This document shows positions 1-8,509 of a stretch of DNA of 64,000 nt, piece after piece. The notes beneath the pieces were generated by a model. The model worked only from the letters and a program-made list of their open reading frames with translations, ran no database searches and was not told the origin of the DNA. The first letter of the stretch is position 1. Every line of letters begins with the position of its first letter. The stretch lies in assembly GCF_002807015.1 (NCBI RefSeq), contig NZ_NIPO01000001.1, positions 2,177,657 to 2,241,656 on the forward strand. The letters run 5' to 3'. The translations under genes and the position numbers were made by a program. The DNA comes from Avrilella dinanensis. Its GTDB lineage: Bacteria > Bacteroidota > Bacteroidia > Flavobacteriales > Flavobacteriaceae.

Positions 1-688
1 TTCCTTGATATTTATTGTGGTATTTCATTTCTGAACCATAGTTCCGTAAAGCATTGATACAATTTGCCAAATCATCATCGTTGGTCGTAACCGCACCTCC
101 GTCGCCAAGGCAGCCCAGATTTTTTCCGGGATAAAAACTAAACCCTGCGGCATCGCCGATAGCCCCGGCCGTCATTTCGTCACAAACAGCTCCGTGTGCT
201 TGTGCAGCATCTTCGACGAGTAGCAGATTATGCTTTTGTGCCAGTACTTTTATGGCTTTTGCTTCAGTTACTTGTCCATACAAATGAACCATCAAAATGG
301 CTTTGGTGCTCGGGTTGATATGAGCCTCAATACTTTTTACTGTCAGATTATAATTCAACAAATTAGTATCTGCCAAAACAGGTTTCAGTCCGGCGTTGAT
401 GATGGATAAAATACTGGCAATGTATGTGTTAGAAGAAACGATAACTTCATCTCCGGGTTGAAGTTTACCAAGTTCAATATATGCCTTAAAAATCAGTGTC
501 AAAGCATCTAACCCGTTAGCAACACCCAGGCATCTTCTGACACCGCAATAGTTGGCAAAAGTTCGTTCAAATTCGAGCAATTGTTCGCCGAGAATATACC
601 GGCTGGCATCAAAAACCGCCTGTACTTTCTTTAAAAAAGCCTGCTCATAAGGCTTGTTGATTTTATTAAGGTCTAAATAAGGTATCAT
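1..688 (-). CDS. DegT/DnrJ/EryC1/StrS-family sugar aminotransferase (FdtB-like), C-terminus cut by window edge
   Basis: Reading the minus strand from ATG at 688 gives [18 protein letters not shown], and the frame stays open to base 1, so about 229 N-terminal residues are visible. Seen: the internal-aldimine region [10 protein letters not shown] and then [17 protein letters not shown], where the Lys of PGKN is the expected PLP lysine. These are hallmarks of PLP-dependent sugar aminotransferases that put an amino group on a nucleotide-diphospho-keto sugar for O-antigen or S-layer glycans. The start MIPYLDLxxIN resembles FdtB/WecE-type enzymes making dTDP-3-amino-3,6-dideoxyhexose, but the exact sugar is inference. 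Its ATG overlaps the TGA of the upstream acyltransferase-like gene by 4 bp (ATGA), implying translational coupling. Confidence 0.88.
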   Translation of the reverse strand, partial: MIPYLDLNKINKPYEQAFLKKVQAVFDASRYILGEQLLEFERTFANYCGVRRCLGVANGLDALTLIFKAYIELGKLQPGDEVIVSSNTYIASILSIINAGLKPVLADTNLLNYNLTVKSIEAHINPSTKAILMVHLYGQVTEAKAIKVLAQKHNLLLVEDAAQAHGAVCDEMTAGAIGDAAGFSFYPGKNLGCLGDGGAVTTNDDDLANCINALRNYGSEMKYHNKYQG

Positions 689-1662
689 AAATAAATAGAT
701 TCTAAGGCGTTGTTTTTCAATGAAAAAGAATAAGTTTTCTGCGTACATACTCTCGCCCCGAATCCTTCTTTCCAAAAGAGCAGTCCCTGATTGATTTTTT
801 TTCCGTTGTCTTCATTGGAAGTGCCAAAATCAAAATATTTCTTTGTGTTTTGAAAATACTTCATCAATTCTGTGAACAATAAATCAAGTCCGCCTAATTG
901 CCGGTAATCTTTCAAACCGGATATATACTGTACATGAACAACATCTTTATTGATGAATAAAACGGTTCCTCCGATGATTTTATTGTCCAGTTTTAATTCA
1001 TAAAACCGGATATTGTCTGGAAAACGGTGTTTTAGTAAAGCGATTTCATCGTATGTATGAACGGGATTTGTATGATATTTTTTATTCAGATTTGCAGTTA
1101 ATATATGTTCCCAAAAAAAAGACAAATCATCGGTTTCATTTATGGTAATTCCTTTTTTTTTAGCACTTTTTGCATCTCTAAGAATAGATTTTGATACCCG
1201 AAATGGGGCAGCCAGGTCGATGGCGCTACATATTTCCGATTTAATTATTTTAGCCTCGGTTACATAACTCAAGTAAGGCAAAATATCATTAAAATACTGA
1301 TGATAAAAAACCGGAATTTCCTTGATAATCAACTGTGCAATCTGCTGATTGGTCAGATAATCAAAAATATGTTCAAAATATTTGAGCTGATTGGTGGTTC
1401 GCTCCCCGTTTTGTACAATTAGTCCGCCATAAGTCAATCCCTGATGAGAATAAACTGTATTTTCATGGATATTGGCAGGAAAAACAGCAACTAATTTATC
1501 GTTGTCAAAAACCATCAACGAATAATCCTCAAATCGGTAGCTGTGATATTCCATAAAATCTCTGTGAAACAAAAAAGTTCCGTTTACAGAATTCAATACA
1601 AATTCGTTCCACGAATCGTAATACTTTGGAGAATATTTGATTATTTGTAAAACCAATATCAT
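685..1662 (-). CDS. GNAT/FemAB-like acyltransferase, probably for surface polysaccharide
   Basis: 325-residue cytosolic protein with no signal peptide. The C-terminal half reads like a GNAT/FemAB fold (a stretch [20 protein letters not shown] followed by [12 protein letters not shown]), as in proteins that transfer an acyl or aminoacyl group to sugars or peptidoglycan precursors. The N-terminal half ([20 protein letters not shown]) is also typical of FemAB-like proteins found in Bacteroidota glycan clusters. It lies directly upstream of, and overlaps by 4 bp, the FdtB-like aminotransferase, so a role in N-acylating the amino sugar made by that enzyme is a reasonable inference, not something the sequence proves. 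The start ATG at 1662 is the only plausible one. Confidence 0.7.
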   Translation of the reverse strand: MILVLQIIKYSPKYYDSWNEFVLNSVNGTFLFHRDFMEYHSYRFEDYSLMVFDNDKLVAVFPANIHENTVYSHQGLTYGGLIVQNGERTTNQLKYFEHIFDYLTNQQIAQLIIKEIPVFYHQYFNDILPYLSYVTEAKIIKSEICSAIDLAAPFRVSKSILRDAKSAKKKGITINETDDLSFFWEHILTANLNKKYHTNPVHTYDEIALLKHRFPDNIRFYELKLDNKIIGGTVLFINKDVVHVQYISGLKDYRQLGGLDLLFTELMKYFQNTKKYFDFGTSNEDNGKKINQGLLFWKEGFGARVCTQKTYSFSLKNNALESIYL

Positions 1663-1813
1663 TTATTTTAGGCGAATTTACTGTATTTTTTATGATAATC
1701 TGAATATTCCCGCTGTTTTTAGCGTTTGAAAATTTAAACTATACTAGATAATCGGCAGAAATATATATACTGAATGTTAAACTAATTTAGCTGTTTTCTG
1801 AATAGAAATGAAT

Positions 1814-2479
1814 TTATCTAAATTTTTGTATTTCCTGCTTAAAAGTGCTAAGTATTAATTTGTGCTTATATGTGAATGAGATTAATTGTAAAATCGTATT
1901 AATGATTGGAAATGCTAGTATGATTAAAATTAGTTCATTAGAAATTGTTCCAAGTTCATACCAAATATATCCTAACAGGATAAATGAAATTATTAAGGAA
2001 AATAGAATAGAATTAGTATGAAAAAAAGGAAAGTAATTAATTTGGTTATTTTCATTTATTTTACAAATAACTACAGGAGATATTATACTCATATAATGCT
2101 CAATTCTAATTTGATATTTGTTAGTTTTTAATCTTTTTACTTGTAATTCATTACCATTACTTAGTTTATATCGAGCTGTTTTTCTATGTTGTATCGATTC
2201 TAAAGTAGAAATAATAGTTTCGTTTTGTTTGTTTTTTTCTTTTAACTGTTGAAGCTTATTATTTTCAATTATATCTAATTCATTTTCAATTTTTTTATTA
2301 ATGTGGGAATCATAATTTCTTTCTTTTAATATTGAAATAGCAGCTAATCTTGCCTCTGACACATATTTAATATTATTCTGAGCAATCTTTTCCAATTCAT
2401 TATTTGATAATGTCTGGTACTTTTTATAAAAGAAATTATTTGTGCTTTTCACTTGATGAAGTTTGATATAATAACTCAA
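1814..2479 (-). CDS. Orphan membrane protein of unknown function, very AT-rich
   Basis: 221 residues; I do not recognise a family. The N-terminal 90 residues are polar and helical with a likely coiled coil around residues 60-90 (LDIIENNKLQQLKEKNKQNE). Residues about 95-135 look like a small beta-rich segment. Two hydrophobic helices follow at roughly 155-175 and 178-198, then a basic tail ending KQEIQKFR, so it is probably a membrane-anchored protein with a large cytosolic N-terminus. Sampled lines of the gene are only about 18-27 percent G+C, well below pruA next door (about 40 percent), which suggests recent acquisition or relaxed selection. It stands alone between a glycan cluster and pruA. 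Confidence 0.65.
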   Translation of the reverse strand: MSYYIKLHQVKSTNNFFYKKYQTLSNNELEKIAQNNIKYVSEARLAAISILKERNYDSHINKKIENELDIIENNKLQQLKEKNKQNETIISTLESIQHRKTARYKLSNGNELQVKRLKTNKYQIRIEHYMSIISPVVICKINENNQINYFPFFHTNSILFSLIISFILLGYIWYELGTISNELILIILAFPIINTILQLISFTYKHKLILSTFKQEIQKFR

Positions 2480-2534
2480 TATACGAAACTTTTTGAGCTT
2501 TAGAAAAATTTGTACGGTTTAAAATTTCAAATTC

Positions 2535-2566
2535 AAAAAAAACCTGATTTTTAAAATCAGGTTTTT
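2535..2566. terminator. Rho-independent terminator of pruA (works on both strands)
   Basis: AACCTGATTTT and AAAATCAGGTT form a hairpin centred on 2552, flanked by an A-run on the left (a T-run for minus-strand transcripts) and a T-run on the right. It lies 23 bp past the pruA stop. Confidence 0.8.
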
Positions 2567-2588
2567 ATATTGTAATAAAATCGGTTGA

Positions 2589-4217
2589 TTATTCCCCAAG
2601 AAAAGGATATCTGTAATCCGTGTCCGGAACAAATGTTTCTTTGATTGTTCTTGGCGAAACCCAACGTAACAGGTTAATCATCGAACCGGCTTTATCGTTT
2701 GTACCCGATCCTCTGGCACCACCAAATGGTTGTTGCCCCACAACAGCTCCGGTTGGTTTGTCGTTGATATAGAAGTTACCAGCCGCATTTTCCAATGCTT
2801 TGGTAGCTGTTTCTATCGCATATCGGCAACCTGAGAAAATAGCTCCTGTCAAAGCATACTCTGAAGTACTGTCCACCAATTTCAGGCTTTCTTCCCATTG
2901 GTTGTCTTCATACACATACACAGTCAGGACAGGACCAAACAATTCTCTTTGCATAGTATCGTATTTAGGATTGGTTGTTACGATAACTGTTGGTTCAATA
3001 AACCAACCTTTGGATTTATCGTACCCACCACCCACAACAATTTCAGCTTCGTTGGAAGCTTTTGCATCGTCGATAGCTTTGGCTAATTTGTCAAATGAAG
3101 ATTCGCTGATTACCGACGAAATGAAGTTGCTCATATCTTCCGGCGACCCCATTTTGAATGAGTTTAAATCGTCAGTTACATATTTTTTTACCTCTTCCCA
3201 CAACGATTTTGGGATATAAGCACGGGAAGCCGCCGAACATTTTTGTCCTTGGTATTCAAACGCACCGCGGGATAATGCTGTGGCAACTTCTTTGGCGTCA
3301 GAGCTTGGGTGTGCCCAAACGAAATCTTTACCGCCGGTTTCCCCAACAATTCTCGGATAGGTTTTGTATTTGCTGATATTTTGCCCGATAGTTGACCAGA
3401 AGCTGTTGAAAACACTTGTTGAACCCGTAAAATGGATTCCGGCAAAGTCTTCGCTTGCCAAAACGGTATCAGTAATCATTCCTGAATTACCATAAACTAC
3501 GTTGATAACACCATCTGGCAATCCGGCTTTTTTAAATACTTCAACGATTACTTTTGCAGAATAAATTTGTGTTGCCGCTGGTTTCCAAACCACCACGTTA
3601 CCCATCATTGCCACACAAGACGGCAGATTTCCGGAAATAGCGGTAAAGTTAAACGGCGTGATGGCATAAACGAAACCTTCCAATGGTCTTTGCTCTACAC
3701 GATTCCAGATTCCTTTAGAAGAAATCGGTTGTTGTTTGTAGATTTCGGTCATGTACTGTACATTGAATCGCAGGAAGTCGATAAACTCACACGCAGAGTC
3801 GATTTCTGCCTGATGAACGGTTTTTGCCTGAGCAATCATTGTTGCTGCATTGATTTTAGCTCGGTATGGTCCGGCAAGTAATTCGGCAGCTTTCAGGAAA
3901 ATTGATGCTCTGTGTTCCCACGACATTTGTGACCATTTTTTTCTGGCTTCCAAAGCAGCGTCGATAGCTTTTTTTACCAATGTTTCGTCAGCAGTGTGAT
4001 ACACTCCCAAGTGATGTTGGTGGTCAAACGGCGGGAATAAATTTTTGGTATTTCCGGTTCGGATTTCTTCTCCTCCGATATATAATGGAATATCTACTTC
4101 CTGATTGTACATTTCTTTGTACGTTTTGAGAACTTCTTCTCTTTCCGGGGAATTCGGTGCGTAAGTTTTTACCGGTTCGTTTTGGGCTACCGGCACGTTA
4201 AAAAAACCTTTTGGCAT
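2589..4217 (-). CDS. pruA: L-glutamate gamma-semialdehyde dehydrogenase (1-pyrroline-5-carboxylate dehydrogenase)
   Basis: 542-residue cytosolic aldehyde dehydrogenase oxidising glutamate-semialdehyde/P5C to glutamate with NAD+, the last step of proline and ornithine catabolism. Seen: TPFNFTAISGN with oxyanion-hole Asn190, the GETGGKD motif with general-base Glu293, and GQKCSAASR with nucleophile Cys327. Length and the N-terminal PKGFFNVPVAQNEP match the stand-alone PruA of Bacteroidota rather than the PutA fusion. Ornithine aminotransferase, which supplies the substrate, lies 7 kb away on the other strand. A good terminator follows. A possible -7 box (TAAATTTG on the minus strand, 4292-4299) lies 75 bp upstream. 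Confidence 0.95.
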   Translation of the reverse strand: MPKGFFNVPVAQNEPVKTYAPNSPEREEVLKTYKEMYNQEVDIPLYIGGEEIRTGNTKNLFPPFDHQHHLGVYHTADETLVKKAIDAALEARKKWSQMSWEHRASIFLKAAELLAGPYRAKINAATMIAQAKTVHQAEIDSACEFIDFLRFNVQYMTEIYKQQPISSKGIWNRVEQRPLEGFVYAITPFNFTAISGNLPSCVAMMGNVVVWKPAATQIYSAKVIVEVFKKAGLPDGVINVVYGNSGMITDTVLASEDFAGIHFTGSTSVFNSFWSTIGQNISKYKTYPRIVGETGGKDFVWAHPSSDAKEVATALSRGAFEYQGQKCSAASRAYIPKSLWEEVKKYVTDDLNSFKMGSPEDMSNFISSVISESSFDKLAKAIDDAKASNEAEIVVGGGYDKSKGWFIEPTVIVTTNPKYDTMQRELFGPVLTVYVYEDNQWEESLKLVDSTSEYALTGAIFSGCRYAIETATKALENAAGNFYINDKPTGAVVGQQPFGGARGSGTNDKAGSMINLLRWVSPRTIKETFVPDTDYRYPFLGE

Positions 4218-4291
4218 AACTTTAGTCTTTTTATTTTAATTAAAAATCTATGATATTTCTTCTTGGTTTTTACTTGCCGAGAAGATGGTTT

Positions 4292-4299
4292 CAAATTTA
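4292..4299 (-). promoter_or_regulatory. Candidate -7 box of pruA
   Basis: TAAATTTG on the minus strand fits the Bacteroidota -7 consensus TAnnTTTG. No clear -33 TTG is seen at the usual distance, so this is tentative. Confidence 0.35.
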
Positions 4300-4323
4300 C
4301 GAATATTTGAAGGTATAATGAAA

Positions 4324-5565
4324 TTATTGCGTGATATTTATACTTTCCGCATCGCCGTATCCAATTGCAGCATCATGTCGGTCGTTGTTTCCGCGATAAT
4401 AGAGCAATACCTGATACAGATTTTCGGTTTCATAAAAATTTCCATCAATGGAATTTTCATCATTTATTTTTTGTCCTTTAGCGGTAACAAACCGGTAATT
4501 GACAAAACCTTGCTTGAGCAAAAGGGCTATTTCATATAATCCTGTTGAAGAATTATATTCAAGCAGATAATCATCACTGATTTCGTGGTTGTTGAACTGC
4601 CCGACGATGTAAATCGGCTCGTCAGTTTTTTCTTCTATCTTTAAAGAAAAATAAACCCAGGCATAATCTGATTCAATCTGATGATTTGTACGGTCTCTGT
4701 TATTCGGGATAAAAGCTCCGTCCAAATCTTCAAAAAATGTATAGTAATTACGAGGTTCAAATGTGTAGAGGAAACTGTTGTACAAACCGGTGTCGGACGT
4801 TACATTTCTGACCATGTTGTTCACTTGCGTAAGACGGCTGTTTTCGTAATACCAATATTCGTTTCCTGCCCAAAACTGGGTTTCTTCTTCATAACGGTAT
4901 CTGAATTGCGTTCCCATCACATATTGCGGTTTGATGTTATTTATCACATTATCAAATCTGCCATTCTGGAAAATCGCTATTTTGAAATTCTGCCTGGGAT
5001 TGTTGTAATTGACATCGCCATAATCAAATGAAAAATATACATTTTGTTTACTAATGCTGGTTTTCGGATTTCTCGGACGGGCAATTTCCACCCCGATGTT
5101 AATTTGCTCTTCGTAAACGATAAACTTCCTGCTGAAAATTTCATTTCTGTCCTGGTCTAAAATATGTATCATATAATTTCCGGACAACGATAATTTGGTA
5201 TCCGCATTCGGAAGAGATACGGCATAGTGCGTGTAGGCTTGTAACGTACCGAACGAATTTTGCATGTTTTTGATGCGTACGTCGTCCATTCCGGACAGAT
5301 ATTCTGTTTTGACCAAATCAGACGGCGACCAGTCGTAATTGTGATAACTAATGGTGTAATAATAATCGGTATTGCTCGCCATCAAGTCATCAAACCGGAA
5401 TGTGATGTTAGTATTTTTCTTAAAAATCGGTATCTGAGATTGACCGGATTTTTCAAAATGTACTGATTTGATATAGTAAGGCGGACTTTTTTCTGCCACA
5501 GGCTGTGCATACATCACGGCTTGGGCGAGAAGGAAAAATGCAATCCATATTTTTGCCATAATCAT
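4324..5565 (-). CDS. Type IX secretion system plug protein (DUF5103)
   Basis: 413 residues with a signal peptide (IWIAFFLLAQAVMYAQ). The sequence matches the DUF5103 / T9SS-plug family: an N-terminal immunoglobulin-like beta domain (YYIKSVHFEKSGQ, YYYTISYHNYDW), a central region rich in aromatic and Asn residues, and a C-terminal beta domain (EPIYIVGQFNNHEISDDYLL). In Flavobacterium the plug closes the periplasmic end of the giant SprA translocon when it is not loaded with PorV and substrate. This fits the window's other T9SS genes although it stands apart from them. Start could be the first or third codon (M-I-M); either retains the signal peptide. Family membership is assigned from memory of the family, not from a search. 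Confidence 0.8.
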   Translation of the reverse strand: MIMAKIWIAFFLLAQAVMYAQPVAEKSPPYYIKSVHFEKSGQSQIPIFKKNTNITFRFDDLMASNTDYYYTISYHNYDWSPSDLVKTEYLSGMDDVRIKNMQNSFGTLQAYTHYAVSLPNADTKLSLSGNYMIHILDQDRNEIFSRKFIVYEEQINIGVEIARPRNPKTSISKQNVYFSFDYGDVNYNNPRQNFKIAIFQNGRFDNVINNIKPQYVMGTQFRYRYEEETQFWAGNEYWYYENSRLTQVNNMVRNVTSDTGLYNSFLYTFEPRNYYTFFEDLDGAFIPNNRDRTNHQIESDYAWVYFSLKIEEKTDEPIYIVGQFNNHEISDDYLLEYNSSTGLYEIALLLKQGFVNYRFVTAKGQKINDENSIDGNFYETENLYQVLLYYRGNNDRHDAAIGYGDAESINITQ

Positions 5566-5593
5566 TGATTTTTAGATTGATAATATTGTGTTT

Positions 5594-5696
5594 GTTTAAT
5601 GTTTATAAAGTTGGAAAAGTTTAAAGTTAAGTACTGAATAACATTGATTAATTTGAAAATCCAACTTTAAACAAAAAAAAACTTTAAACATTAAAC
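5594..5696. repeat. Nested inverted repeat in intergenic DNA
   Basis: An outer inverted repeat (5594-5612 against 5680-5696, GTTTAATGTTTAtAAAGTT type, one extra TA) encloses a perfect inner one (GTTTAAAGTT at 5619-5628, AACTTTAAAC at 5663-5672). The AACTTTAAAC core recurs at 13365-13374 and 21848-21857, each time outside genes. It fills the space between the DUF2059 gene and the plug gene and could act as a processing or termination structure. Confidence 0.55.
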
Positions 5697-5708
5697 ACTC
5701 TTACTGCT

Positions 5709-6107
5709 TTACATCATATATTTCATGGCAAGCCCCTGAATTTCGATTTCAAAATTCTGTAATTCAGCATGCCGGTTGCTGTTGGTTTCTACGCTTTTTT
5801 GAACATATTTTTTTCCCAGCGGGGATTGGTAAAACTCAATCAGCTTTAATACTTCATTCTGTGTAAATTCAGCCGCATAATTTTTTACCTGTACTTCAAC
5901 AAATTGATGAACAACCCTGTTGGCATCTGCCATAAAAGTTTTCTTTTTGTCTGTCGGCAATTGCTTGCCAAATCTGTACACAAGATTGGTGTATTTTTGC
6001 ACTGTGCCGTCCAAGTCCAGCAATTTTCTTACATCGTTTCTGTTTGCCTGAGCCATAGCTGAGGTCACGCTGAACAGGAATAAAAATAAAAGTACATTTT
6101 TCTTCAT
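5709..6107 (-). CDS. Exported DUF2059-domain protein
   Basis: 132 residues. Signal peptide MKKNVLLFLFLFSVTSAMAQ with cleavage after AMAQ, then a single helical DUF2059 domain (VVHQFVEVQVKNYAAEFTQNEVLKL followed by IEFYQSPLGKKYVQK, the typical FYxSPxGKK pattern). The family is periplasmic and of unknown biochemical function. It begins 12 bp after queE on the same strand and is probably co-transcribed with it, though no functional link with queuosine synthesis is known. Function not assigned. Confidence 0.82.
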   Translation of the reverse strand: MKKNVLLFLFLFSVTSAMAQANRNDVRKLLDLDGTVQKYTNLVYRFGKQLPTDKKKTFMADANRVVHQFVEVQVKNYAAEFTQNEVLKLIEFYQSPLGKKYVQKSVETNSNRHAELQNFEIEIQGLAMKYMM

Positions 6108-6119
6108 AGCTTTCTTTTT

Positions 6120-6740
6120 TTAAGGAATATCCAAATATTTATGTGTTTGTACGGATATTTTCCACTTCGGATTTTTCTTTACATATTCAATAAGCAACGG
6201 ATTCATCTTTTCTCTTTTATCCCATTCAACCTGCAAGTACAAAACCGCATTTTTGTTCACTTTTCGGGCTTGTTCTTCGGCAAATTCAAAATCGTGTTTA
6301 TTGTAAATAATACATTTCAGCTCGTTTGCCACTGCATAAATTTCCGGCAAGGGCAATTTATTTTTTTTCGGCGATAAACAAATCCAGTCCCAATGTCCGG
6401 ACAGTGGGTGTGCTCCCGAAGTTTCGATATTGGTCTGCATATTATTTTGTTTTAGCAAAGCCGTAAGTGGGTTCAGATTCCACATCAGTGGTTCGCCACC
6501 GGTAATCACAACCAGGTTTCCGTTTCCGTTAGCATCTTCTATCATCTTTTCAATCGGCACAACCGGATGCAGGTTTTCGTCCCAACTTTCTTTCACATCA
6601 CACCAATGACAGCCGACGTCGCAACCTGCCAAACGGATAAAATAGGCGGCATGTCCTGTATATCGCCCTTCGCCCTGAATAGTATAGAAAGATTCCATCA
6701 AAGGTAATGCCAATCCTTGCTCAATATTTGTTTTTTTCAA
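6120..6740 (-). CDS. queE: 7-carboxy-7-deazaguanine synthase
   Basis: 206-residue radical-SAM enzyme that contracts the ring of 6-carboxytetrahydropterin to 7-carboxy-7-deazaguanine on the way to queuosine in tRNA. Seen: an N-terminal ESFYTIQGEG motif and the [4Fe-4S]-binding CX3CX2C cluster (C40, C44, C47 in AGCDVGCHWCDVK), then VVITGGEPL for SAM binding. The length is normal for the compact QueE form. No other queuosine gene is in the window. A perfect -7 box TATCTTTG (6759-6766, minus) lies about 20 bp before the ATG, so the leader is too short for a preQ1 riboswitch. DUF2059 follows in the same transcript. Confidence 0.95.
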   Translation of the reverse strand: MKKTNIEQGLALPLMESFYTIQGEGRYTGHAAYFIRLAGCDVGCHWCDVKESWDENLHPVVPIEKMIEDANGNGNLVVITGGEPLMWNLNPLTALLKQNNMQTNIETSGAHPLSGHWDWICLSPKKNKLPLPEIYAVANELKCIIYNKHDFEFAEEQARKVNKNAVLYLQVEWDKREKMNPLLIEYVKKNPKWKISVQTHKYLDIP

Positions 6741-6758
6741 CTGTTTTAAATTTTAATG

Positions 6759-6766
6759 CAAAGATA
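6759..6766 (-). promoter_or_regulatory. -7 box of queE
   Basis: TATCTTTG followed by C on the minus strand is an exact TAnnTTTG match 19 bp before the queE ATG. No clear -33 TTG; the upstream position is occupied by the terminator of the TPR gene. Confidence 0.5.
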
Positions 6767-6783
6767 ATGCACAAATTGCGGAT

Positions 6784-6812
6784 AAAAAAAACCGACTAAA
6801 AAGCCGGTCTTT
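6784..6812 (-). terminator. Rho-independent terminator of the TPR/PstS operon
   Basis: On the minus strand ACCGGCT-TTTT-AGTCGGT (one G-T pair) is followed by a run of T. It starts just after the stop of the TPR gene. Confidence 0.75.
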
Positions 6813-6816
6813 TTCT

Positions 6817-8478
6817 CTAATTCAAACTGTTTAACCTCTCTCTCACAGCATGATTTTCCGGTTGCAGGTTCAATATTTTCTGATAATATCGTTTTGCTTT
6901 TTCCGGATTTTTGTCTTTGTTGTAATTAGCAATATATGTAGCACCTTCAATCACTCCGTCTCTCAATGTTTCTACATTGGTCAGGTTTTTATCTTCAATG
7001 ATGTCAATATATTTTTCATACGCTTTTTCTGCGTCGGCTTCTACGGTATTTCCAGACATCAGAATCAATGTACGTGCTTTTTGCAAATACGATTCGTGAG
7101 AAGTCGGCGAAGCTTCGATAGCCAGATTGAATGCTTCAATCGCTTTTTGTCTTTGGTTTTTGAACATCGGGTCGTCGCTAAGCAGATACAAAGTTGTGCC
7201 TTTGTAATAAGAATCGTAAACCAAATTTCGGTTGTTCGGATTACGCGTACCTATATCAAATAAGAAATATGATTGCATATATTTTCCTTCATTGAACAAT
7301 TCCAACCCATATTGATACAATTCTTCTGCCAAAGCGGGGTCTTTGCTCACGCCTTGTGCAATGTTGTCAATCGCTTTGTTGTACATTTCGTCGTTGTATG
7401 TACCGTCTGCATTTTTCGATTTTTCGATTTCAGACAATCCGTAGTACAGCAAATCCACTCCTCTTAATTTGGTTTTGTCTTGTACATCAAAGTATTGCCA
7501 CAAATGCTGGAAGGCTTCTTCTCGGTTTCCTAACTCAAATTCAGCAATTCCTCTGAATTTATACAACGGAAAGTTATCTCCTCTTTCGAGCCAGTTTTGG
7601 TCGGTAAGTTTTTGCAATGTTTCAAAATCAAATGAACGAACCAAAAACTGAGCGTACTCGTTGTCTGAATCAAAAGACTTACCAATCATTTCGTGGTATT
7701 TGGCGTAGTTTTTTACACCTTCTGCACGCTTGGTTCTGTCACCGGAAAAACGGGCATAATCCAAATAAACCTGGCCCAATAATTTATAAGCCGGTTCGTA
7801 ATTTTCATTTTCCTTGATGGCTAATTCCAGCTTTTCAATAGCTTCCGGAAATTCGTTGTTATATTTATGGATTTTTGCCATCGAATGCAACATAGGTACA
7901 TTGTTTTCGTCCAATCTTTTGATTTCTAACAAAGTTGCCCATGCGTTTCGAATGCTTTTTTCAGCGAAATAAGCATCAGCCAATGTTAGGCGGGCATCAA
8001 TGCTGTTAGGCTGAACTTCCAAAGCTCTTTTAGCAAATTCAATTGCTTTTGCTGTGTCCGGTTTAGAGGATTCGATATAATTTTTAGCTATCAACAAAAG
8101 AAATTCAATATCTCCGGATTTGGTTTTGTACAAAGAAGCATTGAATTTGGAATTGGCTTCTTTCTCTTTACCTTCGTCCAGTGCAATACGACCAATGGCT
8201 ATATTATTGATATCAATATCTTTCACAGCGAGTAAACCTTGTTTGAGGTAAATCATCGCTGAATCCGGAAAACCTTGCTCAATATGAACTACACCTATAT
8301 TATAGTAATATTTCCCCTCTTTAGGCTTTGGCTCTTGTCGCATCAACTTATACAACGCTTCTTTGGCTGTGTCGTATTTTTTGAATTTGATGTCATATTC
8401 AACCTGGGCAATATCTTGTGACCAGGCAAATGATGCTGTCAAAGCCGAAAGCAATAATGTGTAGGTAATTTTTTTCAT
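6817..8478 (-). CDS. Exported tetratricopeptide-repeat protein
   Basis: 553 residues. Signal peptide MKKITYTLLLSALTASFAWSQ, then an almost continuous array of TPR helices from about residue 25 to the end (for example YYYNIGVVHIEQGFPDSA, IDARLTLADAYFAEKS, YEPAYKLLGQVYLDYA and a final RYYQKILNLQPENHAVRERL). It is probably periplasmic and acts as a protein-protein scaffold. It starts 31 bp after the PstS-like lipoprotein gene and shares its transcript; in Bacteroidota such pairs often sit behind ExbB/ExbD/TonB-type genes, but none is present here. The precise role is unknown. Confidence 0.85.
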   Translation of the reverse strand: MKKITYTLLLSALTASFAWSQDIAQVEYDIKFKKYDTAKEALYKLMRQEPKPKEGKYYYNIGVVHIEQGFPDSAMIYLKQGLLAVKDIDINNIAIGRIALDEGKEKEANSKFNASLYKTKSGDIEFLLLIAKNYIESSKPDTAKAIEFAKRALEVQPNSIDARLTLADAYFAEKSIRNAWATLLEIKRLDENNVPMLHSMAKIHKYNNEFPEAIEKLELAIKENENYEPAYKLLGQVYLDYARFSGDRTKRAEGVKNYAKYHEMIGKSFDSDNEYAQFLVRSFDFETLQKLTDQNWLERGDNFPLYKFRGIAEFELGNREEAFQHLWQYFDVQDKTKLRGVDLLYYGLSEIEKSKNADGTYNDEMYNKAIDNIAQGVSKDPALAEELYQYGLELFNEGKYMQSYFLFDIGTRNPNNRNLVYDSYYKGTTLYLLSDDPMFKNQRQKAIEAFNLAIEASPTSHESYLQKARTLILMSGNTVEADAEKAYEKYIDIIEDKNLTNVETLRDGVIEGATYIANYNKDKNPEKAKRYYQKILNLQPENHAVRERLNSLN

Positions 8479-8509
8479 ACGTATCTGAATACTTTTATAT
8501 GTTAATAGC

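Noticed and set aside
2800-3219. Open frame on the plus strand inside pruA (139 codons)
   Set aside because: Lies wholly antisense to a full-length enzyme with intact motifs; no family features or start context.
6741-6783. A preQ1 riboswitch before queE
   Set aside because: The -7 box is only 19 bp from the start codon, leaving too short a leader for an aptamer.
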